Origin: CBDBIG01 sp965205845 [NCBI: bacterium]
Lineage (GTDB): Bacteria > SAR324
Reading direction: 5' to 3'
DNA length: 64,000 nucleotides
NCBI GenBank assembly: GCA_965205845.1
Contig: CBDBIG010000003.1
Span: 558,001-622,000, forward strand
Shown here in pieces: positions 1 through 9,364 of the stretch. Position 1 is the first letter of the stretch, and every line of letters begins with the position of its first letter. A program made the position numbers and the translations under genes. The notes under the pieces are model-generated. The model was given only the letters and a program-made list of their open reading frames with translations, did not search any database and was not told the origin of the DNA.

Positions 1-2681
1 TTTTGCCTTATAGCCAGTGGCACCAACAATTAAGCCGTTTCCCCCAGGTTGACCTCTGCCTTTCTGCCTTGGGTGAAACCGCCCTTGCCCAGGTGAGCGA
101 AGAGGGTGTGCCGCTGCCAACCAAGGCATTTCGTATTTCGGCCAGCACCCAACTGCTCGATAACAGCAACCTCAATGCCCACGCCCAAGCGCACCACGCA
201 CTTGAGACCAACCAGCATGGCACCACCCCCACCGTTGACCCCATCAATAATCCCTTGCAGCAGTTGCTTGCCCTGACCAATGCATGGCGCATAAACGGTG
301 CCACGGTGGTGCTGGCTTTGCAAAATGCGACCTCGCGTGAACGCTTGCGCCAACTGTTGGAAGCCAAAGAACTGCCTTTTACACTGCTTGATACTGCCCA
401 AGCCAACCAGCAAAACGAGTGGCAGGCACTGGAAAAAGGCCTCGAAGAAGGCCCAGAAGAAAAGCGGCCTCTTCTGGATAACCAACCCCCCTTTTTGCTC
501 CTTGATAGTGCGCCTCCCCAAGGTTTTAGGCTGCTCAACAGCCATGGTGCGGTCCATGCCGCGTTGCTAACCGAGCATGATGTGTTTGGGACACGCCCAC
601 GCCCACGCCACCCACGTTCACGCAAAAGCGGGAATTTTATTGCCTCACTGGCTGAATTAAAGGAAGGCGATCTGGTAGTGCATGTGGAATACGGCGTGGG
701 GTGCTACAATGGCTTAAAAACCATCAGCCGTGGCAACGAAACCAGCGATTTTTTGGTGATTGGTTATGCCAATGATGAAAAGGTGTATGTGCCCGTACGC
801 CGTTGTGATCAAATACAAAAGCATGTGGGCATTTATGAGGGCAGCCCAAAACTTAACCGCCTAGGAGATGGCTCGTGGAAAAAAACCAAGGCACGCGCCA
901 CCAAGGTGGTCGAAGACATTGCCCAAGAACTGATTGCCGTACAAGCTGCACGCCGTGCCAACACACGCCCCAACTGCGTGCCGCCTGCAGAGATGATGGC
1001 AGATTTTGAAAGAGCCTTCCCCTTTGAGGAAACCGAGGATCAGCGCCAAGCCATTGAGGATATACTCGCCGATTTTGCCAACGACCATCCCGCCGATCGC
1101 CTTGTGTGTGGAGATGTGGGCTTTGGCAAGACAGAGGTGGCATTACGCGCCAGCTATGCCATGGTATTGGCTGGACAGCAAGTAATGCTCCTTGCACCCA
1201 CCACCATTTTGGTACAACAACATCTGGAGGTATTTCGCAGTCGCATGCAGCCCTTTGGGGTACAAGTAGAAGCCTTAAGCCGCCTTACCCATGCCACAGA
1301 GGCCAAGCGTATTTTGCTAGACTACGCCCAAGGCAAGGTGGATGTCTTGATTGGGACCCATAAGTTGTTCTCCAAAGACGTTGTCTCCAAGCAACTGGGT
1401 TTGCTGGTGATTGACGAAGAACAGCGCTTTGGGGTGAAGCATAAAGAGCACATTAAACAACGCAAAACTTCCGTGGATGTGCTCGCCATGTCGGCCACGC
1501 CCATTCCACGCACCTTGCAAATGGCATTGATGGGGGTGCGTGATTTTAGTATTATCAATACCCCACCCCTTGATCGCATCAGCATTCGTACACGTATTGG
1601 CCGCGATTCCGACCCACTGGTGCGCGAAGCTGTTGAGCGTGAGTTGCGCCGTGGGGGTCAAGTGTTTGTGGTGTACAACCGCGTTGAGAGCATTCATCAG
1701 CAATATGAACGCCTTACCCGCCTGCTTCCTGGGGTTAAAGTTGGCGTGGCCCATGGGCAAATGCAAGAACGCGAGCTCGAAAACGTGATGCTCGACTTTA
1801 TGGAAAATCAAATCGAGGTATTGCTGTGCACCACCATTATTGAATCGGGTTTGGATGCTCCCAATGCCAATACCATGATTGTACTCAATGCCGACCGCAT
1901 GGGGTTGGCCCAGCTGCACCAACTCCGTGGGCGGGTGGGCAGAAGCCATTTGCAGGCCTATGCCCATTTGTTGGTGCGCCCTGGCAAAACCTTGAGTACC
2001 GATGCTCAAAAACGCCTCCGGTTGTTGCAGCAGTTTAACGACCTAGGGGCAGGTTTTCGCATTGCCTCTCACGACCTTGAAATACGTGGAGCGGGTAACA
2101 TTTTGGGAAAAGCACAGTCGGGCAAGGTACACGCCATTGGGCTTGAACTGTTTATTCAAATGGTGGAAGACGCCTCTGCGCGCTTAAAAGGCGAGGCTCC
2201 TTTGCAAGCTACCCACGAGGACGTACGCGTCGATGTGGGTTTTCCTTACCTGCTGCCCGAGGCTTATATTCCCAGCCCACGCCAACGCTTGGATGTGTAT
2301 AAAAAATTGGCAGAGGCGGTTCAAGATGATGCCTTATGGCATTTGCGTGAGAATATGGAGGACCGTTTTGGGCGCCCACCCGCAGCAGCAGAGCAACTGT
2401 TTGGCCTGGTGCAGGTACGCAATATAGCGTTGCGCTTAGGCTTAAGTGCGGTGGAACGCAAACAAGGTGCGCTGCGGGTACATTTTTCTCGCCCCGAATG
2501 GGTCAATGCCGACAGGGTCGCCCAAGCGATAGCAAACCAAAAAGCCCCATTCACCCTCACCCCTGAAGGGACGATGGTGCTTGAAAATGCCCAGATGGAA
2601 ACACCACAGCAAATCTTGCAAAGTTTAAGGGTGCTCGAACCCTACTTAAATATCCCAAGCAAGGCTTCTCAAGCAGCGTAA
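1..2681 (+). CDS. mfd: Transcription-repair coupling factor Mfd (5' end outside window)
   Basis: Superfamily 2 DNA translocase that removes RNA polymerase stalled at lesions and recruits UvrA to the template strand. The frame is open to the left edge, so about 250 N-terminal residues of the usual ~1150 are missing. In the visible 892 residues, the RNA-polymerase-interacting CarD-like domain begins near residue 217 (LKEGDLVVHVEYGVG). The helicase core follows, with Walker A GDVGFGKTEVA (~370), DEEQRFG (~470), SATPIPRTL (~497), then IIESGLDAPNAN and QLRGRVGRS of the second lobe. The C-terminal TRCF domain that contacts UvrA ends at the stop. No frameshift is seen. The gene is followed by about 330 bp before the next start. 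Confidence 0.96.
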   Translation, partial: LPYSQWHQQLSRFPQVDLCLSALGETALAQVSEEGVPLPTKAFRISASTQLLDNSNLNAHAQAHHALETNQHGTTPTVDPINNPLQQLLALTNAWRINGATVVLALQNATSRERLRQLLEAKELPFTLLDTAQANQQNEWQALEKGLEEGPEEKRPLLDNQPPFLLLDSAPPQGFRLLNSHGAVHAALLTEHDVFGTRPRPRHPRSRKSGNFIASLAELKEGDLVVHVEYGVGCYNGLKTISRGNETSDFLVIGYANDEKVYVPVRRCDQIQKHVGIYEGSPKLNRLGDGSWKKTKARATKVVEDIAQELIAVQAARRANTRPNCVPPAEMMADFERAFPFEETEDQRQAIEDILADFANDHPADRLVCGDVGFGKTEVALRASYAMVLAGQQVMLLAPTTILVQQHLEVFRSRMQPFGVQVEALSRLTHATEAKRILLDYAQGKVDVLIGTHKLFSKDVVSKQLGLLVIDEEQRFGVKHKEHIKQRKTSVDVLAMSATPIPRTLQMALMGVRDFSIINTPPLDRISIRTRIGRDSDPLVREAVERELRRGGQVFVVYNRVESIHQQYERLTRLLPGVKVGVAHGQMQERELENVMLDFMENQIEVLLCTTIIESGLDAPNANTMIVLNADRMGLAQLHQLRGRVGRSHLQAYAHLLVRPGKTLSTDAQKRLRLLQQFNDLGAGFRIASHDLEIRGAGNILGKAQSGKVHAIGLELFIQMVEDASARLKGEAPLQATHEDVRVDVGFPYLLPEAYIPSPRQRLDVYKKLAEAVQDDALWHLRENMEDRFGRPPAAAEQLFGLVQVRNIALRLGLSAVERKQGALRVHFSRPEWVNADRVAQAIANQKAPFTLTPEGTMVLENAQMETPQQILQSLRVLEPYLNIPSKASQAA

Positions 2682-2852
2682 AAAGGGAACGCAGTATTCA
2701 CCAGGCTAGCAGCGGCACCCTTTGATGCCTGGCAATAAGGCTGGCTTTAAGGTTGTTTTCATTGGCTGGTTTGGTGGATGAATGCGTGTCATCTTTGTGA
2801 AATCGCATAGCGCGTATGGGGGGAGGGGGTACGCATTTTTATCGATATGGGC

Positions 2853-2858
2853 TATAAT
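2853..2858 (+). promoter_or_regulatory. Possible -10 element upstream of the parvulin gene
   Basis: A perfect TATAAT hexamer lies about 155 bp before the ATG of the parvulin lipoprotein gene. No good -35 is found at 16-18 bp, so this is only a weak candidate promoter for the ppiase-mnmA-aroK group. Confidence 0.25.
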
Positions 2859-3014
2859 ACCGTGTGGCGTTTCGGTGTTTTGTTGACAGACAGCCAAGAC
2901 GGGGACGGTGGCTGGCGGTGTCCTCTTTGCTTTAAAAGCAAGCACTCGAAAAATATGAAAAATTGCATTTTTGCTACCTCCTTTAAGTATGGATACTATG
3001 GGGAAGGATACAGT

Positions 3015-4016
3015 ATGTACACATGGACAGTAAGCGGTAGGTGCGTGTGCTTGACCGTGCTTTTGGGTGCCTGGTTAATGGTGGGCTGCGAGGCTCAAGT
3101 GCAAGAAAAAAAGGATGCTCAAAAGGCTTATCAACAGCAGGCCGTTGCCACCATTAACGGAGAAAAAATTTACTTCGACTCTTTTCAAGATGCCTATCAA
3201 CGCCTCCTAACACGCTGGGCTAGGTTTATTCAAGAAGACAACGCCGAGGAATTAAAGGTGCTAAAACAACTGTTGTTACAGCGCATGATTGACGAAACCT
3301 TGCTCGATCAAGAAGCGCGGCGCCAGGGGGTGTATGTGAGTGGTAAGGATGCTGAAAGCCAAGCCAAAGCCCTTTTAAAATCCCAAGGAAAAAGCAAACC
3401 GCAAGCAGCGTCTGCTTTTGCGACGGTCAGTGCAAAACACCCCAATTGGACACACACACTACGCAAGCGTGCAATGTACATCAAATTGATTGAGCAAGAG
3501 GTTATTCAACACATTCACCTAAGTGCTGATGAAATACGCGACTATTACCGCAAAAATATTCAAAAATTCCAATATCCCCCGCAGGTGCGCGCATGGCACA
3601 TGTGCCTTAAAACACGCAAGCTTCATGATGAGGTATGGCAAAAACTAAGTCGTGCAGCCAATTTTGCCAAGCTGGCCAAGCGGTATTCATGCACTCCCGA
3701 TGGCGCAAGAGGAGGCGATTTGGGCTACCATCCCAAGGGCGTGTTACCCCCCGATTTTGAGAAAGTCATTTTTAATTTACACACGATAGGTGAATTGAGT
3801 TCGCGTAAAACGCCACTGCAAAACCCGATGGGCTATCATATTTTCATGTATGGGGGGCGCAAAAATGCCTATACCCTTTCTTTAAAACAAGCAGAACCCG
3901 AAATAAGGCGCATTTTAAGGCAGCACAAACAGACCGATGCTTATCATCAATGGCTCGCCAATTTGCGCCTTCGTGCGGCGATTCATATTAATGAAACATT
4001 GCTCAATGCAGCCTAA
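3015..4016 (+). CDS. Parvulin-type peptidyl-prolyl isomerase, lipoprotein
   Basis: Periplasmic PpiC/SurA-like folding helper, predicted to be anchored by lipid. I start at 3015 (ATG preceded by GGGGAAGGA) because this gives a lipoprotein signal: hydrophobic LTVLLGAWLMVG ending at Cys25 (LMVGC). The open frame itself extends 56 codons further upstream. Residues ~45-170 look like the helical SurA N-terminal chaperone domain. Residues ~200-300 form a parvulin domain with the family pattern ARGGDLGYHPKG and a closing NPMGYHIF. The stop overlaps the start of mnmA, so the two are probably co-transcribed. The partner substrates cannot be read from the sequence. Confidence 0.85.
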   Translation: MYTWTVSGRCVCLTVLLGAWLMVGCEAQVQEKKDAQKAYQQQAVATINGEKIYFDSFQDAYQRLLTRWARFIQEDNAEELKVLKQLLLQRMIDETLLDQEARRQGVYVSGKDAESQAKALLKSQGKSKPQAASAFATVSAKHPNWTHTLRKRAMYIKLIEQEVIQHIHLSADEIRDYYRKNIQKFQYPPQVRAWHMCLKTRKLHDEVWQKLSRAANFAKLAKRYSCTPDGARGGDLGYHPKGVLPPDFEKVIFNLHTIGELSSRKTPLQNPMGYHIFMYGGRKNAYTLSLKQAEPEIRRILRQHKQTDAYHQWLANLRLRAAIHINETLLNAA

Positions 4017-5130
4017 TACACAAGCCTACGTGGCCCAGGCTATTCAGCCTCGCGCAGGTCGTGTGGCCATGGCCATGAGCGGAGGGGTCGACTCGGCAGT
4101 GGCGGCAGCCTTAATGCATCGCCGTGGCTGGGATATTGTAGGGGTACACCTCAAGCTACACCAACATGCTACAAAAGATGATGCGCCGCGCAGCTGCTGC
4201 TCGTTGGATGATTCCTTAGGTGCTCGCGCCGTGTGCGCCAGCTTGGGAGTGCCGTTTTATGTGCTCGATTTTACCCAGCAATTTCAAAGCAAGGTGGTCG
4301 ATTATTTTGTGCAATCCTACACCAAGGGGCTTACCCCAAACCCTTGTGTGATGTGTAACACAACCATTAAACACCCCATGCTCCTTGAAAAAGTACGTGA
4401 GTTTGGTTGTCAATACCTCGCCACAGGGCATTATGCCAAGGTGGTACAAAATCCACACAATGGCTTGTTCACCTTAAGGCGCCCTAAAGATCGCAAAAAG
4501 GACCAAACCTATTTTTTGTTTCACCTGCGCCAGCAAGAACTAGCCCGCCTTATTCACCCTTTGGCCGACCTTGAAAAAGCAGAAGTGCGTACCATTGCTA
4601 AAGGTTTAGGTTTTAAGGTGTGGAGCAAGCCCGATAGCCAGCAAGTGTGCTTTGCACCCAAAAATTATCGCCCGTTTATTGCTTCGCACCTCCCCAGCAA
4701 GGCCTTGCATGCAGGACGTTTTGTGAGCATGCAGGGCCATGATTTAGGCCCCTGCCAAGGGGTGGCTTTTTACACTGTGGGGCAACGCCGCGGTTTGGGT
4801 TTATCTGCCAACGTGCCTTATTACGTGGTAAAAATTAAACCTGAAAGCCATGAGGTGGTGCTGGGGGTCGAAGAAAATTTGATGCAAACCACCTTAACCT
4901 TGCGTATGGTAAACTGGTTGTGTGAACCCCCCCCACCCTATGGAAGCTTGCGCGCAAAGGCCAGGGTGCGTTATGGACATGCCGAGCAAGAAGCCACCAT
5001 TTGGCCACTGCCCCACAACCGTGCCAAGGTGGCGTTTGATGAGAAGGTGCGGGCCATTGCCCCGGGCCAAGCATGTGTGTTTTACGCGGATGATGCCGTG
5101 TTGGGGGGAGGCTGGATTGAGCCTTTTTAA
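4006..5130 (+). CDS. mnmA: tRNA-specific 2-thiouridylase MnmA
   Basis: ATP-dependent enzyme that inserts sulfur at C2 of wobble U34 in tRNA-Lys, -Glu and -Gln (acceptors for two of these are encoded at 16.7 kb). From the chosen ATG (374 aa) the PP-loop SGGVDS is at 25-30. Catalytic Cys114 lies in TPNPCVMCN and the second catalytic Cys215 in QQVCFAPK; TGHYAKV is also present. An alternative ATG is 15 bases upstream. The chosen start overlaps the stop of the parvulin gene by 11 bases, suggesting translational coupling. The last 15 codons with the stop are the first unit of the 68-bp tandem array that follows. Confidence 0.95.
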   Translation: MQPNTQAYVAQAIQPRAGRVAMAMSGGVDSAVAAALMHRRGWDIVGVHLKLHQHATKDDAPRSCCSLDDSLGARAVCASLGVPFYVLDFTQQFQSKVVDYFVQSYTKGLTPNPCVMCNTTIKHPMLLEKVREFGCQYLATGHYAKVVQNPHNGLFTLRRPKDRKKDQTYFLFHLRQQELARLIHPLADLEKAEVRTIAKGLGFKVWSKPDSQQVCFAPKNYRPFIASHLPSKALHAGRFVSMQGHDLGPCQGVAFYTVGQRRGLGLSANVPYYVVKIKPESHEVVLGVEENLMQTTLTLRMVNWLCEPPPPYGSLRAKARVRYGHAEQEATIWPLPHNRAKVAFDEKVRAIAPGQACVFYADDAVLGGGWIEPF

Positions 5131-5563
5131 AATGGCCAAGAGGACAGAAAAAAGCGGATGATGCCGTGTTGGGGGGAGGCTGGATTGAGCCTTTTTAAAA
5201 TGGCCAAGAGGACAGAAAAAAGCGGATGATGCCGTGTTGGGGGGAGGCTGGATTGAGCCTTTTTAAAATGGCCAAGAGGACAGAAAAAAGCGGATGATGC
5301 CGTGTTGGGGGGAGGCTGGATTGAGCCTTTTTAAAATGGCCAAGAGGACAGAAAAAAACGGATGATGCCGTGTTTGGGGGAGGCTGGATTGAGCCTTTTT
5401 AAAATGGCCAAGAGGACAGAAAAAAGCGGATGATGCCGTGTTGGGGGGAGGCTGGATTGAGCCTTTTTAAAATGGCCAAGAGGACAGAAAAAAGCGGATG
5501 ATGCCGTGTGTTTGGGGGAGGCTGGATTGAGCCTTTTTAAAATGGCCAAGAGGACAGAAAAAG
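5086..5563 (+). repeat. Seven-copy 68-bp tandem array made from the mnmA 3' end
   Basis: Units begin at 5086, 5154, 5222, 5290, 5358, 5426 and 5494. Copy 1 is the real end of mnmA (last 45 bases including the TAA) plus 23 bases of spacer; copies 2-7 fill the mnmA-aroK gap. Differences are a handful of substitutions and a 2-base insertion in copy 7, so the array is young or homogenised. The 68-bp period is not a multiple of three. Because every copy carries the stop, MnmA is unaffected. The last copy ends just before the ribosome-binding site of aroK. Confidence 0.97.
5109..5128 (+). terminator. Weak hairpin plus T-run at the end of mnmA, repeated in every array unit
   Basis: AGGCT and AGCCT can pair around a 6-base loop and are followed at once by TTTTT. 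The stem has only five pairs plus possible G-T extension, so it is a weak intrinsic-terminator shape. The 68-bp array repeats it seven times between mnmA and aroK, which might attenuate aroK transcription. Confidence 0.35.
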
Positions 5564-5570
5564 AAGAACA

Positions 5571-6092
5571 ATGAACATTGCTTTGATTGGTTTCATGGGA
5601 AGCGGAAAAACCTCGGTAGGTGCCCATATTGCCCGGGCCTTAAAATACCGTTTTTTGGATACCGATGCCCTGATTGTGCGCGAAACCAAAACTTCCATAA
5701 CGAGGTTGTTTGAGCAAAAAGGGGAAGGGTATTTTCGGATGCTCGAGCGCAAAATCCTCACCAGCATTCATTTGCTTGATAGGTACGTGATTGCCACGGG
5801 GGGGGGGATGCCCGCTCAAACAGCCGCCATGGATTTGCTAAAAAAGGCAGCCTTGGTGGTTTTTTTGAGGCCACAAAACCCTAACCTATTGTTAGGGCGC
5901 TTGCGTGGTAACGAAGACAGACCCATGCTAAACCAAAAGGACTCGCAGTGGGAAGAAGACGCATTGGCCTTGTATGCCAAGCGCCTCTTTTTTTATGAGC
6001 AGGCCCATTTGGTGGTGTACTGCCAGCACCGCAATGTGACCGAAATAAGCCGGTTGGTACTGCAAAAAATAGCAAGGCACGAGGGGGGTTAA
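5571..6092 (+). CDS. aroK: Shikimate kinase
   Basis: Cytoplasmic enzyme that phosphorylates shikimate at the 3-hydroxyl in aromatic amino acid synthesis. The 173-residue length is typical. P-loop GFMGSGKTS is at 7-15, and the shikimate-binding residues Asp32 (LDTD), Arg56 and the GGG turn (77-79) are present, as is the lid with RGNEDRPML around 112-120. The start is fixed by AAGAAG seven bases upstream, right at the end of the 68-bp array. aroB, often the next gene, is not here: the following gene is on the other strand. Confidence 0.94.
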   Translation: MNIALIGFMGSGKTSVGAHIARALKYRFLDTDALIVRETKTSITRLFEQKGEGYFRMLERKILTSIHLLDRYVIATGGGMPAQTAAMDLLKKAALVVFLRPQNPNLLLGRLRGNEDRPMLNQKDSQWEEDALALYAKRLFFYEQAHLVVYCQHRNVTEISRLVLQKIARHEGG

Positions 6093-6337
6093 AAAGCCAA
6101 GGCCCTTTGGTGAACCCTTCTCTCAATACGCCTTTGATGCAAAGCGGGTGGTCATGGAGGGGTTCCAGTGTTTAGCACAGGCATGGCTTACACCACAAAA
6201 GCCAGCCCCCCATCAAGAAACCCTGCTGTTTTCTCGGCAGGCACTCACGAGGGTGGCGTGCCCGCCCATCTGAACCATCATCCCTTCAAAGTGCCCCTTA
6301 GTACAAAACAACTTTTGCCAAACCACGGTTGTGTTGC

Positions 6338-6961
6338 CTAAGGTTTTGGGGGGACCTCAATGCCTTTTATCACGGCAGGGCGCTTGGCGATGCCGTCATA
6401 CCAAGCCTTGACATGGGGCAATGTGTTGAGGTCTATTTTTTGGCGCTTATGGCGAAACACCCATGGCCAAATGGACATATCGGCAATCGAATAGTTCTCC
6501 CCAGCAAAGTAAGCTTGCTTGCCTAAATGACCGTCCATCACACGGTAAAGCCGTTCTGTCTCTTTGGCATAGCGATTGAGGGCGTATTCAGGGGGGTTGT
6601 CAATCATGCGAAAATGATGGTTTTGTCCAAACATGGGTCCCACGCCACCCATTTGAAACATCAGCCATTGCATGACCATTTGGCGCTCAGTGCCAGAACT
6701 TGGCAGAAACTTGCCATGCTTTTCGGCCAAATAAAACAAAATTGCCCCCGATTCAAACAGGGTAATGGGTTTTCCACCAGGGCCATCGGAATCGATAATG
6801 GCGGGAATTTTGCTGTTGGGGTTAATGGCTAAAAAATCGGCCTCATACTGCACATTGCTGCCAATATTTACAGCGGTGGTTTTGTATTCCAAGCCCAGTT
6901 CTTCGAGCAAAATCGAAACTTTGTAGCCGTTGGGTGTGGTCCATGTGTAAAAATCAATCAT
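6338..6961 (-). CDS. yfcG: Glutathione S-transferase, YfcG/Nu-class disulfide-bond oxidoreductase type
   Basis: Predicted soluble glutathione-dependent disulfide reductase. The 207-residue sequence follows E. coli YfcG closely: N-terminal thioredoxin fold with TTPNGYKVSILLEELGL (the TPNG that contacts glutathione), NPNSKIPAI and ESGAILFYLAE. The helical domain has GGVGPMFGQNHHF and GENYSIADMSIWPWV. Nu-class enzymes use Thr/Asn next to the glutathione sulfur instead of the Tyr/Ser/Cys of other GSTs, and these residues are kept here. It stands alone with gaps of about 245 bp on both sides. Confidence 0.9.
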   Translation of the reverse strand: MIDFYTWTTPNGYKVSILLEELGLEYKTTAVNIGSNVQYEADFLAINPNSKIPAIIDSDGPGGKPITLFESGAILFYLAEKHGKFLPSSGTERQMVMQWLMFQMGGVGPMFGQNHHFRMIDNPPEYALNRYAKETERLYRVMDGHLGKQAYFAGENYSIADMSIWPWVFRHKRQKIDLNTLPHVKAWYDGIAKRPAVIKGIEVPPKP

Positions 6962-7206
6962 GGTGCGTTTACCTGCTTTATGGGTGTAAAGGGGTTGATG
7001 AAAGTTTTAAAGGATGATGGGTTTTAAGGTGAATAACGAAAAGGTCGAATGCATCAAAAGGGACAGCAAAAGTACCTAATGCCCACTGTAACGGCGGTCC
7101 GTGCCTGACGCTATCACCATTTGGTGGTGCGTGTCTTGCGCTGTTCGTGGCGATGGCTGCGTTTTCATCAATTTTAACACCCGATCGACTCTAATGTGTT
7201 CACGGC

Positions 7207-8442
7207 CTAATCTATTTCTGCCTGAATAGCGCTTGCTTCGGCGGCAGAAAAACCCAATTGTTGTAACACCGCCTGGGTACTTTGGCCTAAATTTTCGGGC
7301 TGGCTTTGGGTGGTGGGGGCGGTCCCATTGAGCGCAAAGCCACCACTAAACACGCGAACAGGTTGGTCGAAACCACGGGGTGTTTTGGGCTGTATTTTGT
7401 TGCTTGCTTGGATGTGATCGGAATCTAAAATTTGCGCCAAGTTGAGCACGCGTCCACAAGGAATGCTGGCGGCATTGAGCAGGTCTTCCCATTCTTGCGC
7501 CGAGCGCGTCGCAAGGGCTGACTCAATTTCATCCTTTAATGCCTGCCTGTTAACCAAGCGACCCTCGCGCGCTACAAAGCGCTTATCACAAAGGAGTTGC
7601 GGACGTTGTATAACCTTGCACAGCTGGTTAAACTGCGCATCCTTGTTGGCTGCAATGTTTAGCATGCCGTCACCTGTGTTAAAAGTACCCGATGGGCTAA
7701 CCGTAAAATTATCGTTGCCCATCCGCACAGGGGGTTCGCCGTCAATTAACGTGTTCGAGGTAGCCCAGCCCATTAAGGCAATCATCGATTCAAGCATCGA
7801 GACATCAATCAAGCAGCCTTGGCCTTGTTGTTTACGCTGGTAAAGTGCGCTGGCAATGGCAAAAGCAGCTGTGATGCCAGCTGCGGTATCGCACACGGGG
7901 TATCCTGCGCGAAAAGGGCCGCTTTGTGCCGAACCTGTGGCATCCATGGCGCCAGAAAGGCCTTGCACAATTTGATCGTAAGCGGGTTTTGTGTGCCAAG
8001 GGCCCTTTTGACCAAAGCCTGAAATGGCGCAATAGATAAGGTGTGGGTTTTCCTGGTGCAGCACATCCCAGTCTAAGCCTAAGCGTTTCATGACCCCTGG
8101 CCTAAAACTTTCAACCACCACATCGCAGGTTTTTGCCAAACGCAAAAAGGCTTGCTTACCTCCAGGTTTTTTTAAATTCAGCTGAATGCAACGCTTGCCC
8201 GAGGCCAAGCCTAAAAAACCTGCCCCCATATTGATGGCATTGAGTTTTGCCACCGACCCCAGTTGGCGTGCCAAATCGCCACCCCCACCGCTTTCAACCT
8301 TGGTTACCTGAGCCCCCATTAAGGCCAATTGGTAGGTACAAAAAGGCCCTGCAATCACATTGCTCAAGTCCAATATCCGCACGCCCGCAAGAGGTGCACA
8401 TGGCTTTACCTCAAAGGAGGAGGACGTAGATTGCATGGGCAT
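7207..8442 (-). CDS. Class III (CaiB/BaiF) CoA transferase
   Basis: Family III CoA transferase that moves CoA between acyl-CoA and a carboxylic acid through an aspartyl-CoA thioester; the substrate cannot be told. 411 aa. The N-terminal PLAGVRILDLSNVIAGPF and GAQVTKVE are family hallmarks. Further motifs are ESFRPGVMKRLGLDWD, SGFGQKGPW and YDQIVQGLSG. The likely catalytic Asp is D185 in YPVCDTAAG. No Shine-Dalgarno is obvious for the first ATG; a second ATG lies two codons in. No acyl-CoA dehydrogenase or partner gene is adjacent, although an enoyl-CoA hydratase relative lies at 52.4 kb. Confidence 0.88.
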   Translation of the reverse strand: MPMQSTSSSFEVKPCAPLAGVRILDLSNVIAGPFCTYQLALMGAQVTKVESGGGGDLARQLGSVAKLNAINMGAGFLGLASGKRCIQLNLKKPGGKQAFLRLAKTCDVVVESFRPGVMKRLGLDWDVLHQENPHLIYCAISGFGQKGPWHTKPAYDQIVQGLSGAMDATGSAQSGPFRAGYPVCDTAAGITAAFAIASALYQRKQQGQGCLIDVSMLESMIALMGWATSNTLIDGEPPVRMGNDNFTVSPSGTFNTGDGMLNIAANKDAQFNQLCKVIQRPQLLCDKRFVAREGRLVNRQALKDEIESALATRSAQEWEDLLNAASIPCGRVLNLAQILDSDHIQASNKIQPKTPRGFDQPVRVFSGGFALNGTAPTTQSQPENLGQSTQAVLQQLGFSAAEASAIQAEID

Positions 8443-8649
8443 ATACGTAAAACCAAGAACTTTTTTGCTAAAACATTGCCGCTGGCGGTGAGGATGACCG
8501 TCCTAAACTATGCACCCAATGCGCGTAAAGATATTCATCGTTACACATACCCTAGGGTGAAACAACGCGTGGGGGAAGAACTATAAAGGTTAAGCATACA
8601 CCCGCAAAACGAACCATCCAAAAAAACGCAACCAAAGGGTGCCAGCCTG

Positions 8650-9090
8650 TTATTTGCCCTTTACCGAAAGCATCCCTGTGCCAATTAGCAATGGACTAAG
8701 TACTTCCATAGCCAACACCAAACCCCACAACCTGCCGCGAAGCAGGTGGTATTTGCCCCACACAGACTCCCAGGATTGCCCCAACACAAAACGTGCTGCC
8801 CCCACCTCCACCAGCAAGGACAAACCCAACCACCAAAGTCCAATCAAAGTCAAGCTGATACCCCCTAAGGGTTGGTCCAGGTGGCGCAAAAATAGAACCG
8901 TAATCAGGATGATGCACACCGTGGCAGCGGCAACGCGAAGGAGTTCGATCGAAAGACGATTGAGCTGCGGGCGAAGCCCATCGGCCAAAGCACTTACCAA
9001 TACCAACGAGGCAAACAAAAACACCCAAGCAAAACTAGCCCGCCTTAAGTGTTCAAGCAGCCATTGCCACCATCGGAAGAATGCTTTCAA
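8650..9090 (-). CDS. Small membrane protein with about four transmembrane segments
   Basis: 146 aa. Hydrophobic segments lie near residues 18-36, 52-68, 76-96 and 122-140. The third and fourth carry a pattern, LVEVGAARFVLGQSW then LLRGRLWGLVLAMEVLSPLL, that I recognise only from uncharacterised bacterial membrane proteins. No function can be assigned. It is oriented like the CoA transferase upstream but is separated from it by about 200 bp. Confidence 0.6.
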   Translation of the reverse strand: MKAFFRWWQWLLEHLRRASFAWVFLFASLVLVSALADGLRPQLNRLSIELLRVAAATVCIILITVLFLRHLDQPLGGISLTLIGLWWLGLSLLVEVGAARFVLGQSWESVWGKYHLLRGRLWGLVLAMEVLSPLLIGTGMLSVKGK

Positions 9091-9364
9091 CGGATTTTTT
9101 GACCCCTAATTTACCTTTAAAAAAGGGAAGGTAAACGCCGTAGTGGCGATTCACGCCAGCACCCATGCATGAAGGGCTTGATGAGGATGATGATTCAGCC
9201 GATAAAGCATTCCGCCAGCGATACCCACGCACAAGGTTAGGGGGATAACTCCCCTATTTTGCGAGTCCCACACTCACCGCTCAGCATACAAAAAACCGCT
9301 AAAATGTGCAAAGGGTTACTTTTGGTGTGTGCGCCGTTTAAGTGCGTACGTTGCAATGCGCGAT

